DNA from: Fen-1254 sp963778945
Lineage (GTDB): Bacteria; Bacteroidota; Ignavibacteria; UBA10030
Assembly (NCBI GenBank): GCA_963778945.1
Contig: CAVZWL010000023.1
Coordinates: 62,001-126,000 of the forward strand
Direction of reading: 5' to 3'
Length of the DNA stretch: 64,000 nt
A program made the position numbers and the translations under genes. This document shows positions 29,207 to 39,214 of this stretch, piece after piece; position 1 is the stretch's first letter; every line of letters starts with the position of its first letter. Below the pieces are notes generated by a model. The model was not told the origin of the DNA. It saw only the letters and a program-made list of their open reading frames with translations, and searched no databases.

Positions 29207-30801
29207 CTAAACTACTTGTATTTTCATCTGTTTGTAGCGCTTTAACTTTCCTTTGATTGTATCGAGAAGCATATCGCCTGAAAACGGTTTTGTTATATAA
29301 TCATCGGCTCCAAGGCCTTTTCCATATCGCACCATGCCCTCATCCGTCATTCCGCTTAAGAAGATAAAGGGGACATGACTGAGATGCGGCAATTGCCGGA
29401 TATTTTCATAGAATGAAAATCCTCCAATTGTCGAAGTCTCAAGATTGATATCGGAGACAATTAAATCGGGCATATCTTGTTTGAGTTCATAAGCGCTTCA
29501 TCGGATGTATTAAAAGCTTTTACTGCAAATCCTCCGCCTTCGAGCACTCGTATAATCATTGCAAGAGTATTCTCATCGTCATCAATAACATACAATGTCG
29601 GTTTTTCCTCGCGTTGTCCGAACTCCGTAAGAATTTTTGATTCGATTCTTGAATGTGTTTCCGATGAAATCTGATATTTATGCCGGAGTTCATTAATAAC
29701 AGCCGAACGCTCCTTTGAATTCATGCCGGAAGTCCAGACAAGTGTAAATGCATGAGTGTAGGATTCTTCTTTGGCTTCCAGTTCTATTTTTACATGTTCC
29801 GCCGCTGTAATGCGAAGTGTCGTCCGTAAATCACGAAGCTGACTTTCTTCTTCGGGTGAAATTGCCCCATCTGCCCATGCAAGAAGCAGTACCCGTTTAT
29901 ACATATCATGAGCTTCATCGACTTGCTTTGCCGACTGTTCATTCGAGGGAAGGATGCTGGTAGAGAATTCTGCTCAGGAATTTTTCGGCCATTCGCTGCC
30001 GCTGCTGGGAAGGAAGAGGAGGGGAACTCGGATTTTTCGGAGTTGAGGCGTGTTCCGGTAAGGAGAAACAGGATTTGAACCTTTGGTGCCGGAGCTTGGC
30101 AGCTGCAGGAGGAATCGGACTTTCGAACTTTTGTGCCGGAGTTTGCGGGGCTGCAGGAGGAGCCGGACTTTGAACTTTTGGTGCCGGAGCTTGCGCGGCT
30201 GCAGGAGGAGCCGGACTTTGAATCTTTGGTGCCGGAGCCGGCGCGGCTGCAGGAGGAACCGGACTTTGAACTTTTGGTGCCGCAGCCGGCGCGGCTGCAG
30301 GAGGAACGGACTTTGAACTTTTGGTGCTGGAGCCGGCGCGGCTGCAGGAGGAACCGGACTTTGAACCTTTGGAGCCGGAACCGGCTCCGGCAGGATACGT
30401 CCTGCGGCAGCACGTGCCAGATTCTTCTTGATAGCGCCTTTCATCTTCTGCTTTTTTCTGAAGCCATCCATCTATTTTTTTAACATTATCTTCGTTTACT
30501 TTAATCGACCGTTCTTCTTCTGCGCGCTTGCGGTCTGCTTCGAGTTTACCCTTGCAGCATCCTCCATCGCTTTGCGGTTTGAAATTGCGATATTTTTCTT
30601 TGCCGCCTCTTCTTTCAAAAAAGCAATTCGTTCCTGAAAGGCATAAATATATGCATTTGTCGGATCGATCAACCTGGCTTTCTCGAGGTGTTTCTTTGCC
30701 TCATCCAGCAATCCTGCCTTGACAAATTGGTCCACGACCTTCAGGATAACGTTGGCTTGCGTTCGAATTTCTTCCAGGTTTTTTTGAGTTGAAGTTGTCA
30801 C
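29207..30801 (-). CDS. TPR-like / Pro-rich repeat / TerB-like / receiver-domain protein, several frame breaks
   Basis: Frame-joined length is about 530 residues. The order is: N-terminal helical, TPR-like segment (LLDEAKKHLEKARLIDPTNAYIYAF); charged coiled coil (KLEADRKRAEEERSIKV, KKIDGWLQKKAEDERR); about seven 16-residue proline/alanine repeats (APKVQSPVPPAAAPAP); two TerB-like half-repeats (LLLAWADGAISPEEESQLRDL and AFTLVWTSGMNSKERSAV); and a C-terminal CheY-like receiver (TLYVIDDDENTLAM, then DLIVSDINLE, FIFLSGM, DDYITKPF). Breaks lie near 29478-29490 (one base missing), within the repeats near 30301-30312, around 30425, and near 30535-30550. It is presumably a CheA or kinase target with a flexible spacer. 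I know of no named family with this order. Confidence 0.65.
30085..30420 (-). repeat. 48-bp tandem repeat encoding a Pro/Ala-rich linker
   Basis: About seven imperfect copies of a 48-base unit encode APKVQSPxPPAAAPAP. The copies differ by a few substitutions. One copy is one base short (GTCCGTTCC instead of GTCCGGTTCC), which shifts the frame. The unit length is a multiple of three, so copy number can vary without frame loss. Confidence 0.85.
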
Positions 30802-30875
30802 TTCTTATACATCTGTAAAGTTTAATTATTTTGCTTATATCTTTTTTTCTATGAACTTATTTTCTGCGCGTAACG

Positions 30876-32472
30876 CTAACAATGTTCTTGATGCCACCAT
30901 CGTCTTACGATTTCACCGACATCTGTCGAGTCATTCTTTACTTTCCATTTATCAAAGAATTTTATATCTGAGCTCGCCGGTTCCGGATGAGGCAAATCTA
31001 TTTGGACACGTGAAGGCATGGGGACAGCGTCGCCAACGAACAATGCTTCTCCTTGCCGGAGTGAGGGCAGAAGAATTTCAAGTCCGGGAAATGTGTCCGC
31101 AACAAGCCGGCATACATAGTTTTGATCGGCTGGATTGGTAAGCCGCATAACGACAAAATTATTGCACTGAGAGAGAATTGTTTCCGAAATATCGGATGGC
31201 CTTTGGCTTACGATCATACAGCTTACTCCGTATTTTCTGCCTTCTTTCGCAATTCGTTCGACCGTACGCCTTGCTGCCTGCGTCCCTTCTGCATGTAAAG
31301 ATAAATAGTTATGCGCTTCTTCAAACACTAAAAGAATGGGACATTCGCGCCGGCTAATATTCCAGAAATTAAAATCAAACGCCAGTCTCGCCATAAGAGA
31401 AACCACCGTATTGACAATATCGAACGGGACGCCGCTCATATCCATGATCGTAATTTTCGATTCGCCATTGGGTCCGAACATCTTTGTGAGCAGCTCGGCA
31501 AATGATTCGGAGTGGATATACAGCCGGGGTTTGAACATAAAGTCGTACCGCGGATCATTCAACTTTGTGTCGAGCTGCACGAGAAACCTCGCAAATTTGC
31601 CGCGGAAGGGTCCGTCTTTTGCAGTATCAAGCTGGTCTATCTTTAATCGCACTTTTGCGAAATCGTAATACACCGGCGTATCGATAGTGAGGATATTTTT
31701 GAGCTCCGGATTTTGCAGGCGTTTTGCTTGAAACACCAATTCTTTTAAAATGGTGATGTGAATCGCCGCATTTTCATCCGCCGGGTCGACAATGACTTCA
31801 GTCATTTCCTGAAAGGTCATGAGCCAAAACGGCAGTTCAAGTTCCGTGAGATCCAGGTACTGACTGTTTTTCGGAAAGGCATCGCGATATTCATTATGGA
31901 TATCCAGGATGATTATCTTTGTAGATGGATTATCGACGATCTTCTGAAGGATTGAAGCGACGCTGCATGACTTGCCGGAACCGCTTGTTCCGATCACTGC
32001 AAGGTGCTTTCCAAAGAATCGGTTCGGATCGAGATATGCGCGTTCATTTTCAAAAAGCGAGAGACTTGCCGACTGAAAACCCGAACTTTTGGAATACAGA
32101 AAATGCAATGGCAAGATCTTTGTCTTCAAGCAGGAACACGGGAGTTTCTGCCGTCGGGAAAGTGGAAACCCCGCGCTCGAAGATGCCGTTTTTTACGGAG
32201 CCGATGAGAGTAATCATCATCTCATACTGGGAAGTTTTTGTTCCATTTTGGCCTAATTCGAACCTCTTGAATTCTGAAACCATGCCAAGCAGCACCTGCC
32301 TGCCGACAGGCACGAGCACATAGGAGCCGATTTGTCCGATGGGATAGGTCTTTCCATTGAGCTGTATCGATAAGCTTGATAACTGCTGGTCAAGTGCCAC
32401 CGTAGCAGTAGAGGTTGTGACCTTACGAATCACGCCGATCCGTTTTTGATCCCATATTGTTTTTATAGCCAT
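30876..32472 (-). CDS. HerA-type (HAS-barrel/DUF87) ATPase, one frame break
   Basis: About 532 residues from MAIKTIWDQKRIGVI (an ATG eight codons upstream is also possible). A HAS-barrel-like N-terminus (RIGVIRKVTTSTATVAL, QIGSYVLVPVG) precedes the HerA/FtsK-class ATPase: LDPNRFFGKHLAVIGTSGSGKS (Walker A), KIIILDIHNEYRDAF (Walker B), PILLVFEEAHNYL and IAKEGRKYGVSCMIVSQRPSDI. One extra base in an A pair near 32062-32070 separates the halves; removing it gives FSVGSLSLFENERAYLDPN. HerA normally works with the NurA nuclease in DNA end resection, but no NurA gene is near, and it sits between signalling genes. Role here unknown. Confidence 0.85.
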
Positions 32473-32525
32473 AATGTCAGCAGCCTGTGTCTTCATGATC
32501 ACAGCGTTGAGCCAAGTTTGCTTGA

Positions 32526-34820
32526 TTATGCGACAACACATGCTTTTTGAACTCCATACAGTACATCGTTCACCAAGGTAACAACTTCTTCAGAATAGAA
32601 AGGTTTCTGAAGGAACGGTAATTCCTGCATCAACAACTTCATTTCGTTGCTTAGGTTTTCGAACATACTGCCGCTCATGCCGATTATTTTAACATTCGGA
32701 TTTATTTTCCTCAATTCAGGAATCGTTGAAGGTCCATTCAGCTTGGGCATCAGCATATCGAGTAAAACGACATCGATATTTTGATAATATTCAGCATAGA
32801 TTTTTAGCGCTTCGATCGCATCAAAAGCGCTCAATACTTTAAAATTTCTGTCTTCGAGCGCTATCCGCAGAAGATTCTGCAGGCTCAATTCATCATCCAC
32901 GACAAGAATAGTTTCGCCATGACCGACGTGAACGACATGGTCCTGCGGGGCATGTATTTCCGTCTGTTCTTCATTGGCAGGAAAGAAGATTTTGAATTCC
33001 GTTCCCTTGCCGACTTCACTATGAACATCAATAATTCCGTTGTGATTCTTTACAATACTCAACACAGTCGATAATCCCAGGCCGGTTCCTTTACTCGGTT
33101 CTTTTGTCGTGAAAAATGGATCGAATATTCGATCGATTATTTCCGGCGGAATGCCTGTAGCCCGTATCTTTTACGCTTAAAACGACATAGGACCCCGGCT
33201 TTGCTCCAAAATGCAAACTTGCTTCCTGTTCATCGAGCTTTTTATTTTCCAGGTTTATGGAGAGTGTTCCGCCGTTGGGCATAGCGTCGCGGGCATTAAT
33301 CGCAAGATTCATGAGAACCTGATATAATTGCGTTGCATCTCCCACAATGTACCAGATATCTTTAGGAATATATCGAATAACTTTTATCATGGGAGGAAAA
33401 GTTTCCGTAATGAAATTGAGCAGTTCCCGCACTAAGTGCTTAAGTTGAAGAATAACACGATCACCTTTTACTCCGCGAACGAAGGACATGAGCTGTTTGA
33501 TTACCTCTCCGCCTCGCCGTGCAGAACTTTCTAACGTTCTTACAATATCTTGACTTGAAGCGTCTGTTAATCTTTTTCTCATAAAAGGAACAGCAAGAAT
33601 GATGGGTGTCAGAACATTATTGAGATCGTGGAGAAGTCCGCTTGCGAGCGTACCGATACTTTCCAACCGCTGAGCCCGAAGAAACTGTTTTTCAAGATTT
33701 TTCTTGTCGGTGATATCTGTATTGATAATAAGGATGGATTTTGGATTCCCCGTTCATCTCTCACGATACTCCACCTGCTTTCAACGACGACGCTTTTTTG
33801 CTTTTTTGTCATCTGTTGTAATTCGCCGAACCAAGATCCCTTTCCTTCGACTTCCTGTAAAGCAAGTTTAATACTGCCCACATCCGTATGGAGCAATTGG
33901 GAGGCATTTTTTCCAAGAGCGTCATTTCGATTCCAGCCGTAAATTCTTTCCGCACTATTGTTCCAATAGATGATATTGTCATTAAAATCGCAAACAATAA
34001 TCGCGTCCTGCGCAATATCCAAAAGGCTGGCCTGTTCTCTTATTTTTTCCTCCGCTGCTTTACGTTCAGAGACATCTTGCATATAAATAGCAAGGCCGTC
34101 TTCCGAGGGGTAAGCCCGGACCTGCAGCCATGAATCCAATGCGGAATAGTATTCTACAAATTCAGCGAACTCGTGTTCGGCCATTGCACGATGCAATGAC
34201 TTATATGCGACTGAATCAATCGGAGCAGGGAATTCGTCCCACCAATTCTTGCCCCAAAGATCTTCTCTTTTCTTATTCACTTTTGACAAGAAAACGTCTG
34301 ATCGCGGATTCAGGTACATAACGTCCCATGTCGTGCTGATAGCAAAAAAAGCATCCGTAATACTCTCGAAGATGGTGAGTAATTGTTTCTGAGACCGTTT
34401 GAGTTCCTCTTCGAGCCGTTCATTTTCCCACTCTGCTCTCCGTTTTTCGAGGGCGTTCTGTATCGCGCCGGGCAGCCGGCGGAGACTTGACTTGAGAATA
34501 TAATCATCCGCTCCCTCTTTAAGACAATCCACTGCGATTTCCTCATCCTTCATTCCGGTAACAAGAACAAATGGAATCCGATCGCCTCTTTCACGTACAA
34601 TCTTTAATGCTTCCAACCCGCTGAATTGAGGCAATGAATAATCTGCAAGAATAAGATCCGGAGAAGAAGTTTCAAGCTCTTTAAGGAATCTGTTCTTTGA
34701 GGCCACCCGGCGCGTGTGGTGTTCGATATTTGCGTTCTGAAGTTCCTGTTCTATCATTTCAGCGTCGATCGGTATGTCTTCCAGCAGCAGAATTTTCAGG
34801 CTTGTATCTTGTGGTATCAT
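32526..34820 (-). CDS. Hybrid histidine kinase: receiver-PAS-PAS-kinase-receiver, two frame breaks
   Basis: About 765 residues after repair. An N-terminal receiver (LKILLLEDIPIDAEMI, LILADYSLP, DDYILKSSL), two PAS domains (FESITDAFFAISTTWD; DIAQDAIIVCDFNDNIIYWN), a HisKA region with the phospho-acceptor in GTLASGLLHDLNNVLTP, a HATPase (NLAINARDAMPNGG, VKDTGYGIPPE, GTGLGLSTV) and a C-terminal receiver (ETILVVDDELSLQNL, VVLLDMLMPKLNG). Frame breaks: one G missing in a run at 33748-33751 and one extra base near 33151-33165. The LLHDLNN motif marks the class in which such kinases often phosphorylate their own receivers. No DNA-binding output is present. Confidence 0.88.
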
Positions 34821-34841
34821 AGCATTTATCCTATTGTCGTT

Positions 34842-35630
34842 TTATTTCATTGGAAGTGCAAAATAGAATCGAGCTCCATTGTCTTCTTGACCCTCGGCCC
34901 ATACTCGGCCGCTGTGTTTTCGGACAATTTGCTGCACAATGGCTAAGCCGACTCCTGTTCCTTCGAATTTCTCAACTTCATGTAATCTGTGAAATGCACC
35001 GAAGAGACGATCGACATAGTTCATATCAAAACCCACGCCGTTGTCGCTCACGCAATACACAATTTGTCCGTCTAATTGCTCTGATGCGATTTCCACTCTT
35101 CGCTGTTGTTTATAGCGCGTATATTTGAATGCATTCGAAAGCAGATTATACCATACTTGACGCAATAATACCGCATCACCGTATGCAGGATGCAGCGGTT
35201 TAATGCTGATGAAAAGAGAAGAGGTTTCGTTCTCATATTGCATCAATTCATCGATCACGCCGCGTGCAAGAGTTAACATGTCTATCGTAGAGAATGTGCA
35301 GTCAATCGATGCAGCTTTTGAGAGCGCAAGCAGCCCATCGAGAAGTTTCTCCATTTGTACGGAGCTTCTTGCAATCCGCTGCAGCATCGTCCGTCCTTCG
35401 GAGTCGAGTTTCGCTGCGTGCTTTGTATTCAGCCATTCACAATTATTCTGTATCGTATGAAGCGGAGCGCGTAAATCGTGAGAAACTGAATATGACAATA
35501 CTTCCAATTCATTCTCTTCTGTCTCGTGACGGGCAGCGTGCGTTCCTTGCCGCGTATTGTCAGAAGAAACTTCGCTGAGCTTCACATGCTGCTTTTTATA
35601 TCCCATGGAACTGTTGCTAAGTTCAATCAT
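34842..35630 (-). CDS. Soluble histidine kinase (HisKA-HATPase)
   Basis: A 262-residue cytosolic kinase without a recognisable sensor. It shows an H-box (VLSYSVSHDLRAPLHTI), an N-box (VWYNLLSNAFKYT), G1 (VSDNGVGFDMNYVDRLFG) and G2 (GTGVGLAIVQQIV), as in the phytochrome-like kinase subgroup. Its ATG overlaps the cheB stop (ATGA) and its stop is 21 bases before the hybrid kinase. It is thus translationally linked to the chemotaxis proteins and may phosphorylate the receiver of the next gene. Confidence 0.85.
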   Translation of the reverse strand: MIELSNSSMGYKKQHVKLSEVSSDNTRQGTHAARHETEENELEVLSYSVSHDLRAPLHTIQNNCEWLNTKHAAKLDSEGRTMLQRIARSSVQMEKLLDGLLALSKAASIDCTFSTIDMLTLARGVIDELMQYENETSSLFISIKPLHPAYGDAVLLRQVWYNLLSNAFKYTRYKQQRRVEIASEQLDGQIVYCVSDNGVGFDMNYVDRLFGAFHRLHEVEKFEGTGVGLAIVQQIVRKHSGRVWAEGQEDNGARFYFALPMK

Positions 35631-36784
35631 ATATTATCCGGCTTCACGAGAGGAGCGATAAATGGGGCACGTGCTTTTGCCAATTTGTCCAGTGTCAATG
35701 AAATATCATCGAGGGATAGCACTAAATCTACAACACCTTCTTCCACAGCCGCCCGCGGCATCCCATACACAATACAGCTTTCCTCATCCTGGGAAATCAC
35801 ATATCCGCCCTTCGCTTTTATAAGTTTAAGCCCCTCGACTCCGTCTTTTCCCATACCCGTCATGATAATACCGAGCAGCGGACCTCTAAAAACAGCAGAA
35901 GCAGATGTCATCATAATGTCTACGGAAGGCCGGTAGAGTATGTCTTTGGGCTCGTCTGATATTTCTACTGTAATATGAGAATTGTTATTGTTGAACGTCA
36001 TTTGTTTGCCGCCCGGCGCGATGAGTACTTTCCCCGGTTCAACGGGTTCCCCTTTTTCCGCTTCTTTGACAAGAACATTGCTGATGCTATTCATTCTCTC
36101 AGCCAATGTCCGCGTAAAATGAGGAGGCATGTGCTGAACAATGGCAACACTTAAGGGGAAATTTTTGGGAATCTTTGGAATCATTTTAAGCAATGCTTGC
36201 GGGCCGCCGGTCGATATGCCGAGAACAATTGCATGAAGATCCGACATGACATCTTCAAATGAGACTTTTTTCACTCTCGGTTTGAGAGGAATATCTTTAT
36301 GTTGTGTGGATTGCACGAGCCGCTTCATGCGAAATCGAGTATGGATCAAACTGCTCCGAACAATTTGTTTAACCTTTTCGATAAGTTCAGTCTTGATATT
36401 CTTAATATTCGTCGAGACGTACGACAAATCCTTGGATATGAAGTCGACCGCGCCTAAATCGAATGCCTGCATAGTTGCCTGCGCGCCTTCTGTCGTCAGC
36501 GAGCTGACCATGAGTACCGGCACCGGCATTTGTTCCATAATAATTTTGAGTGCAGTTAATCCATCCATTCCCGGCATATCGATATCCAATGTAACGATGT
36601 CCGGTTTCAATTTGAGAATCTTTTCTATTCCCTCATTTCCATCCCGGGCAGTCGCTATAATTTTAATTTCAGGATCCGATTCCAGCATAAGGGTTAATGA
36701 TTTGCGCATAAATGCGGAATCATCAATCACAATGACCTTAATGATATTTTCTTCTGATGGACTTGTACTATGATCGGTGATCAT
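35627..36784 (-). CDS. cheB: Chemotaxis protein-glutamate methylesterase CheB
   Basis: A 385-residue protein. The receiver (KVIVIDDSAFMRKSL, TLDIDMPGMDG with Asp67) regulates a C-terminal methylesterase/deamidase with the catalytic set Ser191 (LGISTGGPQALL), His218 (AIVQHMPPHFT) and Asp314 (MTGMGKDGVEG). It removes methyl groups from chemoreceptors and is activated by CheA. The linker (about residues 140-180) is longer than in E. coli. It overlaps cheA by 4 bases at the start and the downstream kinase by 4 bases at the stop. Confidence 0.95.
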   Translation of the reverse strand: MITDHSTSPSEENIIKVIVIDDSAFMRKSLTLMLESDPEIKIIATARDGNEGIEKILKLKPDIVTLDIDMPGMDGLTALKIIMEQMPVPVLMVSSLTTEGAQATMQAFDLGAVDFISKDLSYVSTNIKNIKTELIEKVKQIVRSSLIHTRFRMKRLVQSTQHKDIPLKPRVKKVSFEDVMSDLHAIVLGISTGGPQALLKMIPKIPKNFPLSVAIVQHMPPHFTRTLAERMNSISNVLVKEAEKGEPVEPGKVLIAPGGKQMTFNNNNSHITVEISDEPKDILYRPSVDIMMTSASAVFRGPLLGIIMTGMGKDGVEGLKLIKAKGGYVISQDEESCIVYGMPRAAVEEGVVDLVLSLDDISLTLDKLAKARAPFIAPLVKPDNI

Positions 36785-38490
36785 GCTACTTTTCCCAAAT
36801 GACGGGCAAACAGCTCAATAAATTGTCCGACATCAATGACTAAAATGACGCTTCCATCTCCAAGTATCGTAGAACCTGCTATACCGGGAATATCGCCAAG
36901 ATAGTTCCCTAAGGTTTTAATGACAATCTCTTTCTGCCCAAGTAAAGAGTCAACGAGAAGGCCGATCTGTTTTTCTGCCCAGCCGACTATAACTGCATAC
37001 GAAATTAGAGAGTGATGCGGAGCGTTCAGCTTGCCGATAATGTCGGACATTCTTGCAATCGGTAAAACGGCATCGCGCACACGCATGACTTCTCTTCCCT
37101 GTATCGTGTAGATTTCATCAGGTTCGAGCCGAACAATTTCGAGCACCGTATTGAGAGGAACTGCAAAAGTTTCGTCCGCTACCTTCATGAGGAGCCCTTG
37201 AATGATAGCAAGTGTTAACGGCAGTTTTAATGTGATAATTGTTCCCTTCCCGTATTCGGAGACTATTTCTACGATGCCTTTTAACTTCGCAATTTTAGTT
37301 TTGACAACATCCATGCCCACACCCCTGCCCGAAATATTAGTGGTTTCTTGCTTCATACTGAAGCCGGGGATGAAAACGAGATTGAGGGCCTCGGATGTCG
37401 ACATCTCCCGCGCAGATTCTTCCGTGATCAATCCTCTTTCAACCGCTTTCTTTTTAATCTGTTCAGCATCCATGCCGCGTCCATCGTCTTCCATCGTGAT
37501 GAGGATGTAATTCCCATCTCGCTCTGCACTGACTATGACTATCCCTTTGGATTGTTTTCCCGTCCTTTTTCTCTCTTCAGGAGATTCGATGCCGTGATCG
37601 ATGGCATTACGAAGCATGTGGATCAACGGATCGTTCAGTTCTTCGATTAAGGATTTATCCAGCTCTGTCTCTTTGCCGTAGATTTGAAGATCCACATCTT
37701 TGCCGGTCGTTCGCATGAGATTTCTGGCCAGAAGAGGAAGCCCGTTAAAAACCTTTTCTATCGGAACCATTCTCGTTTTCATAACAGCTATTTGGAGTTC
37801 CGTTGTTACAAAATCAATTTGACTGCTGATGTCGGCGACCTGCTTGGACATCTCAATCCGTTCGTATTTTTCAAGGATGGATTGAGTGACTTGTGAAAGT
37901 CTATTACGGGCAAGCACAAGTTCACCGACAAGATTCATCAGATTATCAAGCCTGCTGACATCCACCCGGATTGTCGAATCATCCATGCGCTGCTGCACGC
38001 CATCGGAAACATCGGTGATGGCTGCTGCCTGTTCTTTTATGGGTGTCGCTCTATCTTCAATCTGTCCAACGGAGGATTGCCGCTGCATGACTCCCCGGAT
38101 TTTTTCCAGAGTACTATCCAAATCAAGAGGCTGTAAATTATGATTTTTAATCCTCTGTAAAAGAGTTTTTGCAGCATTATGGGATTCTATGAGTATATCG
38201 ATAATTTCGCCGTCAGCGATAAAGTCGCCTTTCCTGAGTTTATTCAATAAATCTTCACTGGTATGGGCCAGCTCTGTCATCTGACTAAACCCTAAGAACG
38301 ACGACGTCCCTTTCAGCGTATGGACTCCCCTGAAGATAGTATTCAACAAATTTCCGTCGGATGGATTTTTCTCGAGTGCAAGGAGATCTTGGCTGAGCTG
38401 TTGGAGTATTTCATTCGCTTCAATAACATAGCTGTCAAAGATTTCCCGCATGTCTTCGTCGAAACTGGGTACTGTCTGTTCATTATCCAT
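36781..38490 (-). CDS. cheA: Chemotaxis histidine kinase CheA
   Basis: A 569-residue kinase. The P1 Hpt domain carries the phospho-accepting His57 in GVHTLKGTSSFLGF. P3 dimerisation reads VDVSRLDNLMNLVGELVLARN. The P4 ATPase has MLRNAIDHGIESPEER, DDGRGMDAEQI and ISGRGVGMDVVK. The P5 CheW-like domain (about 435-560) ends in SILGDGSVILVIDVGQFIE. The region between P1 and P3 is short, so a CheY-binding P2 domain seems absent or minimal. It phosphorylates the two CheY proteins and CheB encoded beside it. Confidence 0.95.
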   Translation of the reverse strand: MDNEQTVPSFDEDMREIFDSYVIEANEILQQLSQDLLALEKNPSDGNLLNTIFRGVHTLKGTSSFLGFSQMTELAHTSEDLLNKLRKGDFIADGEIIDILIESHNAAKTLLQRIKNHNLQPLDLDSTLEKIRGVMQRQSSVGQIEDRATPIKEQAAAITDVSDGVQQRMDDSTIRVDVSRLDNLMNLVGELVLARNRLSQVTQSILEKYERIEMSKQVADISSQIDFVTTELQIAVMKTRMVPIEKVFNGLPLLARNLMRTTGKDVDLQIYGKETELDKSLIEELNDPLIHMLRNAIDHGIESPEERKRTGKQSKGIVIVSAERDGNYILITMEDDGRGMDAEQIKKKAVERGLITEESAREMSTSEALNLVFIPGFSMKQETTNISGRGVGMDVVKTKIAKLKGIVEIVSEYGKGTIITLKLPLTLAIIQGLLMKVADETFAVPLNTVLEIVRLEPDEIYTIQGREVMRVRDAVLPIARMSDIIGKLNAPHHSLISYAVIVGWAEKQIGLLVDSLLGQKEIVIKTLGNYLGDIPGIAGSTILGDGSVILVIDVGQFIELFARHLGKVA

Positions 38491-38536
38491 AAATCGTTAT
38501 TCCGTTATCATAGAATACAGAAAGCTCGGCTCTTGC

Positions 38537-39145
38537 TCAGATCGTGTTTTTTTCCTGCCATGCCGATATAACATCGTCAATCTTCGATTGGTGTTCGGGC
38601 GCCTTCATATAAGAGGCGTTGACGTCAAATGATTTGGGAACCGCCGCTTCTCCTGCCGCCTGACGCCTTGCATTATCTGTTTTTTTCCTTGCCGTCTCAA
38701 AATAGTTCAATTCGTCCAATAATTCATGGCGAACGGATTCTATGACATGGTTTGCCGCATTGATTTTTTGCGTACTGATATCCTGTATCTGCAGAGCGAT
38801 CGAAATATTGCTTGTGTGTTCTTTTAATTCCGATAAAGTCTGTTTCATGCCGGATAATTTTGACAGCCGGGATTCGGAGATATCCGTATGATCAAATTCT
38901 TTTAACCCATCGTCAATGGTTTGGATCTTTGTTCCCATAACATCGAGCACATCGAGAATTTCCACTGTAGCAAGTTCGGTTGCTTGCGTCACGGTATTCA
39001 ACTGGACCGATATTTTGGGAATTTTGTTTGAGCTTTGTTCAATTGCATTCTTGATACGATCGAGCAGGGCGATAACCTTATGAAGCGCCATGATGACGCT
39101 TTCCGTTGTCTCTACACTGTCGTCGATTTTTTCTTCTTGTGCCAT
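38537..39145 (-). CDS. CheZ-like CheY-phosphate phosphatase, copy 1
   Basis: A 202-residue all-helical protein. The key feature is LQIQDISTQKI (Asp122, Gln126), matching the D-x-x-x-Q active site of CheZ (Asp143/Gln147 in E. coli, QDLTGQ). The C-terminal SKIDDVISAWQEK resembles the CheY-binding tail of CheZ, separated by a flexible stretch as in that family. The segment IPKISVQLNTVTQATELA matches the paralogue upstream (LPKAAGQLDRVTQATTQA). It probably dephosphorylates CheY. CheZ outside Proteobacteria is often divergent, so the call rests on the motif and the neighbourhood. Confidence 0.75.
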   Translation of the reverse strand: MAQEEKIDDSVETTESVIMALHKVIALLDRIKNAIEQSSNKIPKISVQLNTVTQATELATVEILDVLDVMGTKIQTIDDGLKEFDHTDISESRLSKLSGMKQTLSELKEHTSNISIALQIQDISTQKINAANHVIESVRHELLDELNYFETARKKTDNARRQAAGEAAVPKSFDVNASYMKAPEHQSKIDDVISAWQEKNTI

Positions 39146-39214
39146 ATCATCACCTTCTATTTTGGAAGAGTTATATATATTCTCATTTCCATGGGTTTAA
39201 TTATATATCCTTTT

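Noticed and set aside
30085..30420. CRISPR-like repeat array
   Set aside because: Units are contiguous 48-base coding repeats with no spacers and no cas genes nearby.
30083..30483. Arg/Leu-rich repetitive plus-strand frames over the repeat tract
   Set aside because: They are the complement of the Pro/Ala repeat; the proline-rich minus frame fits a linker between known domains.
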